The translations under genes and the position numbers were made by a program. Shown here piece by piece: positions 7,388 to 15,138 of a stretch of DNA of 64,000 nt; positions within the stretch are counted from its first letter, which is position 1; every line of letters begins with the position of its first letter. The DNA is from Terriglobia bacterium (GTDB lineage: Bacteria; Acidobacteriota; Terriglobia; Terriglobales; Acidobacteriaceae), in contig JAIQFO010000021.1 in assembly GCA_020073215.1 (NCBI GenBank), positions 1 through 64,000 on the forward strand. The letters run 5' to 3'. The notes below the pieces were generated by a model. That model saw nothing but the letters and a program-made list of their open reading frames with translations. It did no database searches and was not told the origin of the DNA.

Positions 7388-9304
7388 ATGGAGATAGCAC
7401 GCCCAGTTCCTGGAGTGATGCGCTTTGGGGTTTTTGAACTGGACCCCGTAGCAGGAGAACTGCGCAAAGCTGGCCTGCGAATCAGACTTCCCGAGCAATC
7501 TCTCAAAATCCTGGCGCTGTTATTAGAGCGCCCCGGCACGGTGGTCACGCGGGAGGAGCTGCGCCACGAGCTTTGGCCCGACGGAACCTTCGTGGAATTC
7601 GACCACAGCCTCAACGCAGCGATCAACCGGCTCCGCACGGCACTGGGTGACTCAGCGGATAATCCGCGCTTTGTAGAGACCCTGTCGCATCGTGGTTACC
7701 GGTTCATCGCCACTGTTGGCGACTCGCCTGTTCCGGCGGAGACAGAGCTTTCTCCGCGTACAGCGAGGGCGCGGGAAACAGAAGTTCGAAAGCTGTTGCT
7801 GCGAACCGTAGTCATGACTGGGTTCTTGGCTGTTCTGGTGCTGACGCTGCTTTTCGGTCTGAACGTGAGGGGCTGGCAGGAGCGGCTGTTGGGAACCCGA
7901 AGTCAGCCCATTCGTTCGATCGCGGTGCTGCCAATGGAGAACCTTTCCCGCGATCCCGAGCAGGAGTATTTCGCCGATGGCATGACGGACGAGCTGATCA
8001 CCAGCTTGGCACAAATCAGCGCCTTGCGAGTAATTTCTCGCGCTTCCGTGCTGGGCTATAAGAGTAAGCATGTTCCGATAATGCAGATTGCACGCGAATT
8101 GAACGTGGACACAGTCGTTGAGGGGACGGTATCCCGTTCGGGCGACCGCGTGCGGATTACGGCGCAGTTGATCGACGCGAAGACAGACCGGCACCTGTGG
8201 GCGCAGACTTACGAGCGTGACCTGCGGGACGTCTTGGCCTTGCAGGACGAAGTGGCCAAAGCGATCGCCAACGAAATAGAAATCAAGCTGACGCCCCAGG
8301 AGCAGCTGCGTCTAGCCAGCGACCGCAAGAAGGGCACACAAGATCCAGAAGCCCATGACCTGTATTTGAAGGGCCGTTATTACTGGAACAAACGGACGCC
8401 TGCAGACCTTGAGACGGCAATCTCCTATTTCAATCAAGCTATCGCCAAAGACCCCGGCTACGCTTTGGCATATTCGGGTCTGGCCGATGCTTATAGCATA
8501 CTGTCCTCGTATGGTGGCACTCCCAGCGAGAACTATCCGAAGTCGAATGCCGCCGCCCGCAAGGCGCTGGAGTTGGACTCGAGCTTGGCCCATCCCCACG
8601 CCGTTCTGGGCGTCAGCGAAATGGTGTATGAGTGGGATTTTGCTGGAGGAGAGGCTGAATTCAAGAAGACTTTCGAACTCGATCCCAATGACGCCACAGC
8701 TCACCAATGGCACGCGACCATTATTGCCGGATTTGGGGGCAGGGAGCAGGAGGCCCTTGCTGAAATCAATCTCGCTCACCAGTTGGATCCGCTGTCACCA
8801 ATCATCAGCGTGAACACCGGAGATGTTCACGCAGACGCACGACAGTACGACGAGGCCATTGTCATCTGCAAGAAGGTTGCAAATGAGAACCCTACATTCC
8901 CAGCGGCGCACGATTGTTTAGAAGGAGCTTATTGGGGGAAACGGGAGTACGCGCAGGTCATTGAAGAACTGAAGATATGTAGCCAGCTCTCCGGCAACCG
9001 AAACGCATCTGATTTCGCTTCTGCCATGGAGCAAGGATTTCGTTCAGCGGGCTGGAAGGGCGCTCTCACCAAAGGCATTGAAATCCGGCAAGCGCACCGT
9101 CAGAGCGGCTATTCGTCTGCGTACGCGATTGCTAGGCTTTATGCCGACTTGGGAGACAAAAATCAGGCCTTCCTCTGGCTCAACACTGCATATCAGGAGC
9201 GCAACGATGATCTGCGAAGTTTGAAGAGTGACTTCTTACTCGATCCCCTACGTTCCGACCCACGGTTTGCTGAGTTGGTGCACAAAGTAGGGCTACCGCA
9301 GTAG
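7388..9304 (+). CDS. CadC-like winged-helix membrane regulator with TolB-like and TPR domains
   Basis: A 638-residue one-component signalling protein. N-terminal OmpR/PhoB-type winged helix (about 12-112; FGVFELDPVAGELRKAG, VVTREELRHELWP, RLRTALGDS, VETLSHRGYRFIA), one transmembrane helix (about 138-158; VVMTGFLAVLVLTLLFGL), a TolB-N-like domain (about 178-305; IAVLPMENLSRDPEQEYFAD, VISRASVLGYK, VVEGTVSRSGDRVRI), then TPR repeats to the C-terminus (YLKGRYYWNKRT, AIAKDPGYALAYSGLADAY, LELDSSLAHPHAVLG). This architecture is expanded in Acidobacteriota. The DNA-binding part faces the cytoplasm and the TPR part the periplasm. A second start at 7418 (GGAG 2 nt upstream) would remove ten residues. 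It is divergent from the secreted propeller, a possible target or partner. Confidence 0.85.
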   Translation: MEIARPVPGVMRFGVFELDPVAGELRKAGLRIRLPEQSLKILALLLERPGTVVTREELRHELWPDGTFVEFDHSLNAAINRLRTALGDSADNPRFVETLSHRGYRFIATVGDSPVPAETELSPRTARARETEVRKLLLRTVVMTGFLAVLVLTLLFGLNVRGWQERLLGTRSQPIRSIAVLPMENLSRDPEQEYFADGMTDELITSLAQISALRVISRASVLGYKSKHVPIMQIARELNVDTVVEGTVSRSGDRVRITAQLIDAKTDRHLWAQTYERDLRDVLALQDEVAKAIANEIEIKLTPQEQLRLASDRKKGTQDPEAHDLYLKGRYYWNKRTPADLETAISYFNQAIAKDPGYALAYSGLADAYSILSSYGGTPSENYPKSNAAARKALELDSSLAHPHAVLGVSEMVYEWDFAGGEAEFKKTFELDPNDATAHQWHATIIAGFGGREQEALAEINLAHQLDPLSPIISVNTGDVHADARQYDEAIVICKKVANENPTFPAAHDCLEGAYWGKREYAQVIEELKICSQLSGNRNASDFASAMEQGFRSAGWKGALTKGIEIRQAHRQSGYSSAYAIARLYADLGDKNQAFLWLNTAYQERNDDLRSLKSDFLLDPLRSDPRFAELVHKVGLPQ

Positions 9305-9642
9305 CGGCTCAATGTTGCAGCTTCTGAGTGAACTCAATCGCTTGCCACCCGGAACGATTCAGGCATGGGAGCAGCCGCGCGTCGCAATCGCCGCCGCCGT
9401 GTCTGATCAAGAGTGGACGATTAAGACTGGACGATCAAAGGCGAAGCGAAAGACCTTCGTCGAGTGTCGTCAGTTTGTATCGCCTGCGAATCGACCCGCC
9501 ATAGTAAAGTAGTACTAAGGAAGTCTGATTAAGTCCCTGGGTGCCTATGTGTACCCCCGTGTACCCTGTGGTTCAAGCTCTTAGATGGTACTTGATCACA
9601 GCTTCCCTGAGCCCCAATTTGCAGGCCCGAGGAGTTTTCAAA
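9305..9642. other. Intergenic region before typA
   Basis: About 340 bp. A 66-codon open frame at 9312-9512 lacks a ribosome site and any recognisable feature. The sequence TGGACGATTAA / TGGACGATCAA is directly repeated near 9415-9440. The 3' part carries the leader and Shine-Dalgarno of typA (GAGGAG, 9629-9634). Confidence 0.4.
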
Positions 9643-11469
9643 CTGAATCCAAGTATTCGCAACATCGCCATTATTGCCCACGTGGACCACGGCAAGACCA
9701 CGCTGGTGGACGCCATGCTCCGGCAAAGCGGCACCTTTCGCGACAACGAGACCGTCGCCGAGCGTGTCATGGACTCGAACGATCTGGAACGCGAGCGCGG
9801 CATCACCATCCTGGCCAAGAACACGGCCGTGTTCTACACCGGCGTAAAAATCAATATTGTGGACACGCCCGGCCACTCTGATTTTGGTGGCGAAGTGGAG
9901 CGCGCCCTCAAGATGGTCGACGGCGTCATGCTGCTCGTCGACGCCAGCGAAGGCCCGCTGCCGCAGACTCGCTACGTGCTCAGCAAGGCGCTGGAAGCCA
10001 ATCTGAAGCCGATTCTTGTCATCAATAAAATCGACCGTCCCGACGCGCGTCCGCAGGAAGTTCTCAACGAAGTTTACGACCTCTTTATTGATCTCGACGC
10101 CAAGGAAGAACAACTGGACTTTCCCGTCCTCTACACCAACGCCAAGACAGGCACGGCGGCCGTTCATCAGGGAGCGGCGGGCGAGGACCTGCGTCCTCTG
10201 TTTGACGCCATCGTCGCCACGATTCCCGCGCCGCAAGGAGACGCCGACGGCGCCCTTCAAATCCTGGTCGCGAACCTCGACTACAGCGACTATCTTGGCC
10301 GTCTCGCCATTGCCCGCGTTTTTTCTGGAACCATGAAGACGGGCGAAGATGTCGCGATCGCCAAGCGCGACGGCTCCCTGCACAAGACCAAAATCACCAA
10401 GCTCTTCAGCTTTTCCGGCCTCAAGCGCACCGACATCACGGAAACTTCCCTGGGCGACATCATTGCGGTCGCCGGCGTCGAAGGCATCACCATTGGCGAG
10501 ACCATTACCGACGCCGAAAATCCCGCGCCGCTTCCGCCCATCGTCATCGACGAGCCGACGATTGCCATGCTCTTTACCATTAACACGTCGCCGTTTTGCG
10601 GGCGCGAAGGTACCTACGTCACGTCGCGCAACCTGCGCGAGCGCCTCGAGAAAGAGCTGCTCACCAACGTCTCGCTGCGCATGGAAGAGACCGGGAGTAC
10701 CGATTCGTTCAAGGTTCTGGGCCGCGGCGAGTTGCAGCTTTCCATCCTGATCGAGATGATGCGCCGCGAAGGTTACGAACTCATGGTCGGCAAGCCCGAG
10801 ATCGTCACCAAGCATATCGACGGCAAATTGATGGAACCGGTCGAGCACCTCACCGTCGATATCCCGGAGGAATTCGTCGGCGTGGTCATGGAGCATGTCG
10901 GCTCGCGCAAAGGCGAAGTCGCCAACATGCACAACCACGGCTACGGCCGTGTGCGCGTGGAATTCCGCGTACCCAGCCGCGGATTGATCGGGCTGCGCAG
11001 CACACTGCTCACCGACACGCGCGGCACCATCGTGATGAATGCGCTCTTTGACGGATACATCGAGTGGCAGGGAGAAATCCCGCATCGCCCGACCGGCGCG
11101 CTCGTCGCCGACCGCCCCGGCCTTACGACGTCGTACGCGCTCTACAATCTGCAGGAGCGCGGCGTGCTCTTCGCCGGTCCCGGCGTGGACGTTTACGAGG
11201 GCATGATCATCGGGGAGAACGCGAAAGATACGGATCTCGACGTCAACATTGTGCGCGAGAAGAAGCTGACCAATATGCGCGCCTCGACTTCCGACGAGGC
11301 CATCCGTCTGGTGCCGTATCGCAATCTCAATCTCGAACAGGCCATCGAATTCATCGCCGACGATGAGTTTGTCGAGGTCACGCCGAAATCTCTGCGGCTG
11401 CGGAAGAAAGTTCTGCAATCGAATAAAAGGAAGAGAGGCCCGATGGCGGTGGTTGCAGAATCTTCCTGA
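9643..11469 (+). CDS. typA: Ribosome-associated GTPase TypA/BipA
   Basis: A translational GTPase of the EF-G/LepA class that binds the ribosome and aids assembly and stress growth. G1 AHVDHGKTT, switch G2 RGITI, G3 [14 protein letters not shown]4 [10 protein letters not shown] and G5-like TNAKTG are present, followed by domains II, III, V and the BipA-specific C-terminal domain ([45 protein letters not shown]). The frame is open to a GTG at 9541, but that would add 34 residues. CTG at 9643 gives the family-typical N-terminus ([17 protein letters not shown]), 608 residues like other TypA, and GAGGAG exactly 8 nt upstream. TTG at 9619 and ATG at 9547 have no good ribosome site. The CTG start is inferred. 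Confidence 0.92.
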   Translation: MNPSIRNIAIIAHVDHGKTTLVDAMLRQSGTFRDNETVAERVMDSNDLERERGITILAKNTAVFYTGVKINIVDTPGHSDFGGEVERALKMVDGVMLLVDASEGPLPQTRYVLSKALEANLKPILVINKIDRPDARPQEVLNEVYDLFIDLDAKEEQLDFPVLYTNAKTGTAAVHQGAAGEDLRPLFDAIVATIPAPQGDADGALQILVANLDYSDYLGRLAIARVFSGTMKTGEDVAIAKRDGSLHKTKITKLFSFSGLKRTDITETSLGDIIAVAGVEGITIGETITDAENPAPLPPIVIDEPTIAMLFTINTSPFCGREGTYVTSRNLRERLEKELLTNVSLRMEETGSTDSFKVLGRGELQLSILIEMMRREGYELMVGKPEIVTKHIDGKLMEPVEHLTVDIPEEFVGVVMEHVGSRKGEVANMHNHGYGRVRVEFRVPSRGLIGLRSTLLTDTRGTIVMNALFDGYIEWQGEIPHRPTGALVADRPGLTTSYALYNLQERGVLFAGPGVDVYEGMIIGENAKDTDLDVNIVREKKLTNMRASTSDEAIRLVPYRNLNLEQAIEFIADDEFVEVTPKSLRLRKKVLQSNKRKRGPMAVVAESS

Positions 11470-11490
11470 ACGACCACCGAGAATAGTTTT

Positions 11491-11688
11491 ATGATCAGGC
11501 CGGCTACGGTCGAGACCGTTTGCTTCGAGATAATGCTCGGCTCAGTATTTGCGGCACTCGCCGCGTGGATCTGGGGTATGGTTCGCAGGTCGTTTGGTGC
11601 GATCCCGGCGATGCTTTGGCTTGTGCTTTCCTGCGTGTCGTTGGTTTGTGCTGCGATGATTGGCATCCTCGAATTCAGCCGCCGATGA
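11491..11688 (+). CDS. Small two-helix membrane protein
   Basis: A 65-residue hydrophobic protein with two predicted transmembrane helices (about 10-30, FEIMLGSVFAALAAWIWGM; about 38-60, AMLWLVLSCVSLVCAAMIGIL). No family recognised. It starts 21 bp after typA and its stop overlaps the ATG of the next gene (ATGA), suggesting co-transcription and translational coupling. Confidence 0.55.
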   Translation: MIRPATVETVCFEIMLGSVFAALAAWIWGMVRRSFGAIPAMLWLVLSCVSLVCAAMIGILEFSRR

Positions 11689-11918
11689 AACCAGACACAA
11701 CCAAATCGGTGAAAGCATCCGCGAAGAACCCTCGCATGTTTCTAATCCCGTGCAGTTGCGGCGCCACCTTTGCCGTCTCCGAAGATTACGACCGCAAAGG
11801 AATGCACCTCCGCAGCTTCATTCCCTGCCCCAACTGCGGCAAGCGTCACGATCCGCGCAATCGTCTGCTCACCCTCGACTACCAGAAGGAACGGTTCTGG
11901 AAGGTCGGCGGGTGCTGA
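11685..11918 (+). CDS. Small zinc-ribbon-like protein
   Basis: A 77-residue soluble protein with two cysteine pairs, CSCG (around 23-26) and CPNCGKRH (around 48-55), spaced as in a treble-clef zinc ribbon. It starts at ATG 11685 inside the stop of the preceding membrane protein (4-bp ATGA overlap), so the two are probably made together. Function not known. Confidence 0.65.
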   Translation: MKPDTTKSVKASAKNPRMFLIPCSCGATFAVSEDYDRKGMHLRSFIPCPNCGKRHDPRNRLLTLDYQKERFWKVGGC

Positions 11919-12007
11919 ACCCTCAGCGGAGACGTGGCAAGCCGCGTCTCTACTTCACGGCGTTTGAGACGCCTGCGTCAGCGATGTACACTAGATGAAC
12001 CCGCAGC

Positions 12008-12084
12008 GCGCCCGTAGCTCAGCTGGATAGAGCGGCAGCCTCCGGAGCTGTAGGTCGGGAGTTCGAATCTCTCCGGGCGCGCCA
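12008..12084 (+). tRNA. tRNA-Arg (anticodon CCG)
   Basis: Complete cloverleaf: acceptor GCGCCCG/CGGGCGC, D arm GCTC...GAGC, anticodon stem GCAGC/GCTGT with loop CTCCGGA (anticodon CCG, reading CGG), T arm GGGAG-TTCGAAT-CTCTC, encoded CCA at 12082-12084. Its 3' part is duplicated at 12531-12572, so this gene has served as an integration site. Confidence 0.97.
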
Positions 12085-12087
12085 GTT
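12046..12087 (+). repeat. Attachment-site-like repeat, tRNA copy
   Basis: The 3' part of tRNA-Arg from the anticodon arm through CCA plus three bases (AGCTGTAGG...CGCGCCAGTT). It is repeated with a single mismatch 485 bp downstream, in the same orientation. This is the classic outcome of tyrosine-recombinase integration into a tRNA 3' end. Confidence 0.8.
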
Positions 12088-12233
12088 TATTTCATTTCCC
12101 TTCACTGGATTACACCCTCCGACCCGTTTCCAGGCGCCGTGAGTTTAGGGTTCTGCTCCCAATTGCTCCTCAAAAGTTCTTACCCCGCAAGGCCAAATTG
12201 TGGCAATATATGCTCACCGAGAGCTGATCCCAC

Positions 12234-12503
12234 ATGTACCCCGTTCGCGTAATTCTCTGGACGGCAGCTATGGCGTATACCGGATTCCTTCTGACCGGCC
12301 AGGGGCTGCGAACGTTCAACAGACTCTCAATTACGGAAGCATTCCTCGGAGCTTTAACAGGATTTCTGCTTGCGATCATGTTCACGCTCCGGGAGAAGCG
12401 GCGACAAAGACCTGCCTTCATCGCGCATTCCATTGAACAAGTCCTGGCGAACTGCGACATTTCCCCCGAACACCGCGGCTCACGTCCGAAGCTAAAGCGG
12501 TGA
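12234..12503 (+). CDS. Small membrane protein inside the tRNA-flanked segment
   Basis: An 89-residue open frame with two hydrophobic segments (about 5-24, VRVILWTAAMAYTGFLLTG; about 32-52, ITEAFLGALTGFLLAIMFTL) and a basic, soluble C-terminus. It has no clear Shine-Dalgarno and no family I recognise. It is the only candidate gene between the two tRNA-derived repeats, with no integrase beside it, so it may be the last remnant of a deleted element. Confidence 0.45.
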   Translation: MYPVRVILWTAAMAYTGFLLTGQGLRTFNRLSITEAFLGALTGFLLAIMFTLREKRRQRPAFIAHSIEQVLANCDISPEHRGSRPKLKR

Positions 12504-12530
12504 TCCAAACAGGCAGGCTGGAGACTGCGT

Positions 12531-12572
12531 AGCTGTAGGTCGGGAGTTCGAATCTTTCCGGGCGCGCCAGTT
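12531..12572 (+). repeat. Attachment-site-like repeat, distal copy
   Basis: A 42-bp near-perfect copy (one C-to-T change, at 12555) of the 3' part of tRNA-Arg(CCG). It has no 5' half and cannot form a tRNA, so it is a distal att-type repeat rather than a second tRNA. Confidence 0.8.
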
Positions 12573-12629
12573 CCCGACCTTCCTGAACTGCTTCGATGAC
12601 TGGGATGCCGAGCGGTGCGCTTTCCGGTA

Positions 12630-14552
12630 CTACGGAGTGGGAATCACAGCCTGCGTCTGGTTGGAATAGCCGCTTTCGATGCCATTTCCGTCGACGGCGG
12701 TGGCGACGTAGTAATAAGTCTGGCCCGCGACGACCTGGTTATCCGTGTAGTTGGTATTGGCATCCAGCGAGGTGTTGACCTGCACATACGGTCCGCCCGA
12801 AACGTTTCCGCGGTAGACGTTATAGCCCACCACTCCCTGCGAACCGCTGGGATTCCAGGATAGGCTGACACTGTGCTGCGGTGCGGAGACACCGTTGCCC
12901 GTGGCCGTCTGGTGGATCGGCGAGTTGGAAGCGTTGCTGACGAACGTCAAGGTTGCAGATGCACTGCCGCTTGCCTGGGGTTTAAACGTCACTTTGTAGG
13001 GCAGGCTCTGTCCGGCAGCCAGAACGGCGGGCAGAGAGAGCCCGCTGATCGTGAACTCTGGATTGCTGCTGCTCGCCGACGAAATGGTGACCGCTGCCCC
13101 GGTCGCACCCAGAGACGAATTGAGAGTGGAACTCACACCGAGCACGACGTCGCCAAAGCTCAGGATGGCGGGCGAAACTCCCAGTTGGCCGAGAGCTGTG
13201 CCGGTCCCGGATAGAGCGATGATGAGCGGTGAGTTGCCTGCGTTCGAGACGAGAGTCAGGTTAGTGGTAATGGAACCCGCGGTGCTCGGCGCAAAGGCTA
13301 CGTTGAAGGTCACGCTTTGTCCGGTCGACAAGGTCGTCGGCAGTGTCAGCCCGCTGATCGAATAGGCGGCATTGCCAACGCTGGCGGAGGAGATCGTGAC
13401 CGTGCTTCCACCGGTGTTCGTCACGGTTTCCGATAGCTTTCTACTGCTGCCGACCTGAACGTTCCCGAACGCAAGAGAAGTTGGATTGGGCGACAGATTG
13501 CCCGCCGTAACCCCGGTGCCAGACAGGGGGATGGTCAAAGGCGAATTGGCGGCGTTCGAGACCAGACTCAGATTACTGCTGGCGGAACCGGCAGCGCTCG
13601 GCGCGAACTTCACCGTAAACGTAATGCTCTGTCCCGCCGCCACATTGGCTGGTAAGGTCAGCCCGCTGATCGAATAGGCGGCATTGCCAGCACTGGCGGA
13701 GGAGATCGTGACCGTGCTTCCGCCGGTGTTCGTCACCGTCTCTGAGAGGCTCGCATGGCTGCCGACTTGAACGTTTCCGAACGCGAGAGAAGTTGGATTT
13801 GGCGACAGACCGCCCGCCGCAATGCCAGTGCCGGACAATGGGATCGTAAAGGGCGAATTGGCGGCGTTTGAGACCAGACTCAGATTACTGCTAGCGGAAC
13901 CGGCAGCGCTCGGCGCGAACTTCACCGTAAACGTGATGCTCTGTCCCGCCGCTACACTGGCCGGTAAGGTCAGCCCACTGATCGAATAGGCGGCATTGCC
14001 AACACTAGCGGAAGAGATCGTGACAGTGCTTCCGCCAGAATTCTTCACCGTCTCTGAGAGGCTCGTGTGGCCGCCGACCTGAACGCTCCCAAACGCGAGA
14101 GGAGTTAAGTTTGCCGACAGATTGCCCGACGTAACCCCAGTACCAGACAATGGGATCGTAAGAGGCGAATTGGCGGCGTCTGAGATCAGAGTCAGATTGC
14201 TGCTGGCGGAACCGGCAGCGCTCGGCGCGAACTTCACCGTAAACGTGATGTTCTGTCCCGCCGCTACGACGGCCGGTAAGGTCAGCCCGCTGATGGAATA
14301 GGCGGCATTGCCCAGGCTGGCGGAGGAGATCGTGACGGTACTTCCGCCGGTGTTCTTCACCGTCTCTGAGAGGCTCGCATGGCTGCCGACTTGCGCGTTG
14401 CCGAATGCCAGTGAGGTTGGACTTGATGCAACGGCGCCGCTGTTACCAGAGCTGGGATTCCCGGTAAGTCCCTGGCAGCCTGCGAAGAGCAGAGACAGCA
14501 GGACAACCGGTATGACTTTCGCCCCATCGCATTGACGCCCGACAATGGTCAC
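12630..14552 (-). CDS. Surface lipoprotein with five ASH (choice-of-anchor D) repeats and FN3 domain
   Basis: A 640-residue exported protein. A signal peptide ends in a lipobox-like LLFAGC, so lipid anchoring is likely. Residues about 40-555 hold five tandem immunoglobulin-like ASH repeats of 104 residues (SLAFGNVQVGSHASLSETV, TISSASVGNAAYSISGLTLP, FTVKFAPSAAGSASSNLSLV, SPLTIPLSGTG); four are near-identical and the fifth has diverged. A fibronectin type III domain closes the protein (VSLSWNPS, VVGYNVYRGNVSGGPY, VVAGQTYYYVATAVDGNG). The start is GTG at 14552; no in-frame ATG exists before the signal peptide. The protein shares its overall plan and C-terminal domain with the protein at 20697-21632. 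Adhesion or envelope scaffolding is a guess. Confidence 0.82.
   Translation of the reverse strand: MTIVGRQCDGAKVIPVVLLSLLFAGCQGLTGNPSSGNSGAVASSPTSLAFGNAQVGSHASLSETVKNTGGSTVTISSASLGNAAYSISGLTLPAVVAAGQNITFTVKFAPSAAGSASSNLTLISDAANSPLTIPLSGTGVTSGNLSANLTPLAFGSVQVGGHTSLSETVKNSGGSTVTISSASVGNAAYSISGLTLPASVAAGQSITFTVKFAPSAAGSASSNLSLVSNAANSPFTIPLSGTGIAAGGLSPNPTSLAFGNVQVGSHASLSETVTNTGGSTVTISSASAGNAAYSISGLTLPANVAAGQSITFTVKFAPSAAGSASSNLSLVSNAANSPLTIPLSGTGVTAGNLSPNPTSLAFGNVQVGSSRKLSETVTNTGGSTVTISSASVGNAAYSISGLTLPTTLSTGQSVTFNVAFAPSTAGSITTNLTLVSNAGNSPLIIALSGTGTALGQLGVSPAILSFGDVVLGVSSTLNSSLGATGAAVTISSASSSNPEFTISGLSLPAVLAAGQSLPYKVTFKPQASGSASATLTFVSNASNSPIHQTATGNGVSAPQHSVSLSWNPSGSQGVVGYNVYRGNVSGGPYVQVNTSLDANTNYTDNQVVAGQTYYYVATAVDGNGIESGYSNQTQAVIPTP
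12900..14440 (-). repeat. 312-bp tandem coding repeats
   Basis: Within the ASH lipoprotein the same sequence recurs every 312 bp: the string GCGCGAACTTCACCGTAAAC occurs near 13601, 13913 and 14225, with a related copy near 13289 and a diverged one near 12977. Near-identity at the DNA level indicates recent expansion or gene conversion. Boundaries are approximate. Confidence 0.8.
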
Positions 14553-15138
14553 TAATCCCAGACCTCAGCTCGATGTCTGCTCGTTCCCGGCGGAGAATGT
14601 GTCGCGCCGGAACGGCATTAAGCTTGACTGTCGGTCTGTATTCTAGGGGCGTTCCAAAAATGTTTCACATCTCGGAAGTGCATGCGGGGTAACGGAATCG
14701 GTTCAAGTGGCTCAGTGTTGCAAAACTCATCAGGCAGCGAATTTGGTAACCGACCCGTCTGCTGCACCGAGGCCGGCGCCTTAGGAAGCCCTACACTGGA
14801 TGTGGAATCGACTGATAATAAGCCACTTACTGGCTTCGTTTGGTAAGATTTGGACTTTGACCTGGCGCTTCGAGTCGCGCGTCTCAATTCCACTCTCGAT
14901 TTGAATACTCATCGCTAGACTGTGCGCAAAATCACTGACAGCCCGCTTTCCCCAATTGCAGACTCAGAGACTGTTTCATCCAAGCTGATTTCTGGAAGCT
15001 TCGGACTCCTGGCATGCGACCCAAAAGGGAGGCCCTATCGGAGCCGGTTTTGGAGAAACTACAGTAATCAAAATGAGGATGCCATCACGTCTCCCCTCAA
15101 GAGTTGGCCTGGAAAAGTGAGTGCGGCCGAGAGATCGT
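14553..15138. other. Long intergenic region between divergent genes
   Basis: About 585 bp upstream of both the ASH lipoprotein and the dikinase-like gene. Open frames of 91 codons (minus, 14618-14893) and 77 codons (plus, 14922-15155) have no ribosome sites or recognisable domains and I leave them out. I see no clear promoter boxes or strong palindrome; it presumably carries control elements for both flanking genes. Confidence 0.4.

Noticed and set aside
9312-9512. 66-codon frame after the TPR regulator
   Set aside because: No Shine-Dalgarno, low-complexity composition and no recognisable motif; better treated as typA leader region.
9529-11418. Very long minus-strand open frame opposite typA
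   Set aside because: Antisense shadow of a conserved GTPase in high-GC DNA; the translation has no domain.
12531-12572. Second tRNA-Arg
   Set aside because: Only the 3' half is present; no D arm or 5' acceptor strand, so it is a duplicated attachment site, not a tRNA.
12900-14440. CRISPR-like array from regular 312-bp spacing
   Set aside because: Repeats are in frame and encode ASH domains; period and content do not fit CRISPR.
14618-14893. 91-codon minus-strand frame upstream of the ASH lipoprotein
   Set aside because: Ser/Arg/Pro-rich with no domain or ribosome site; likely chance open frame in a promoter region.
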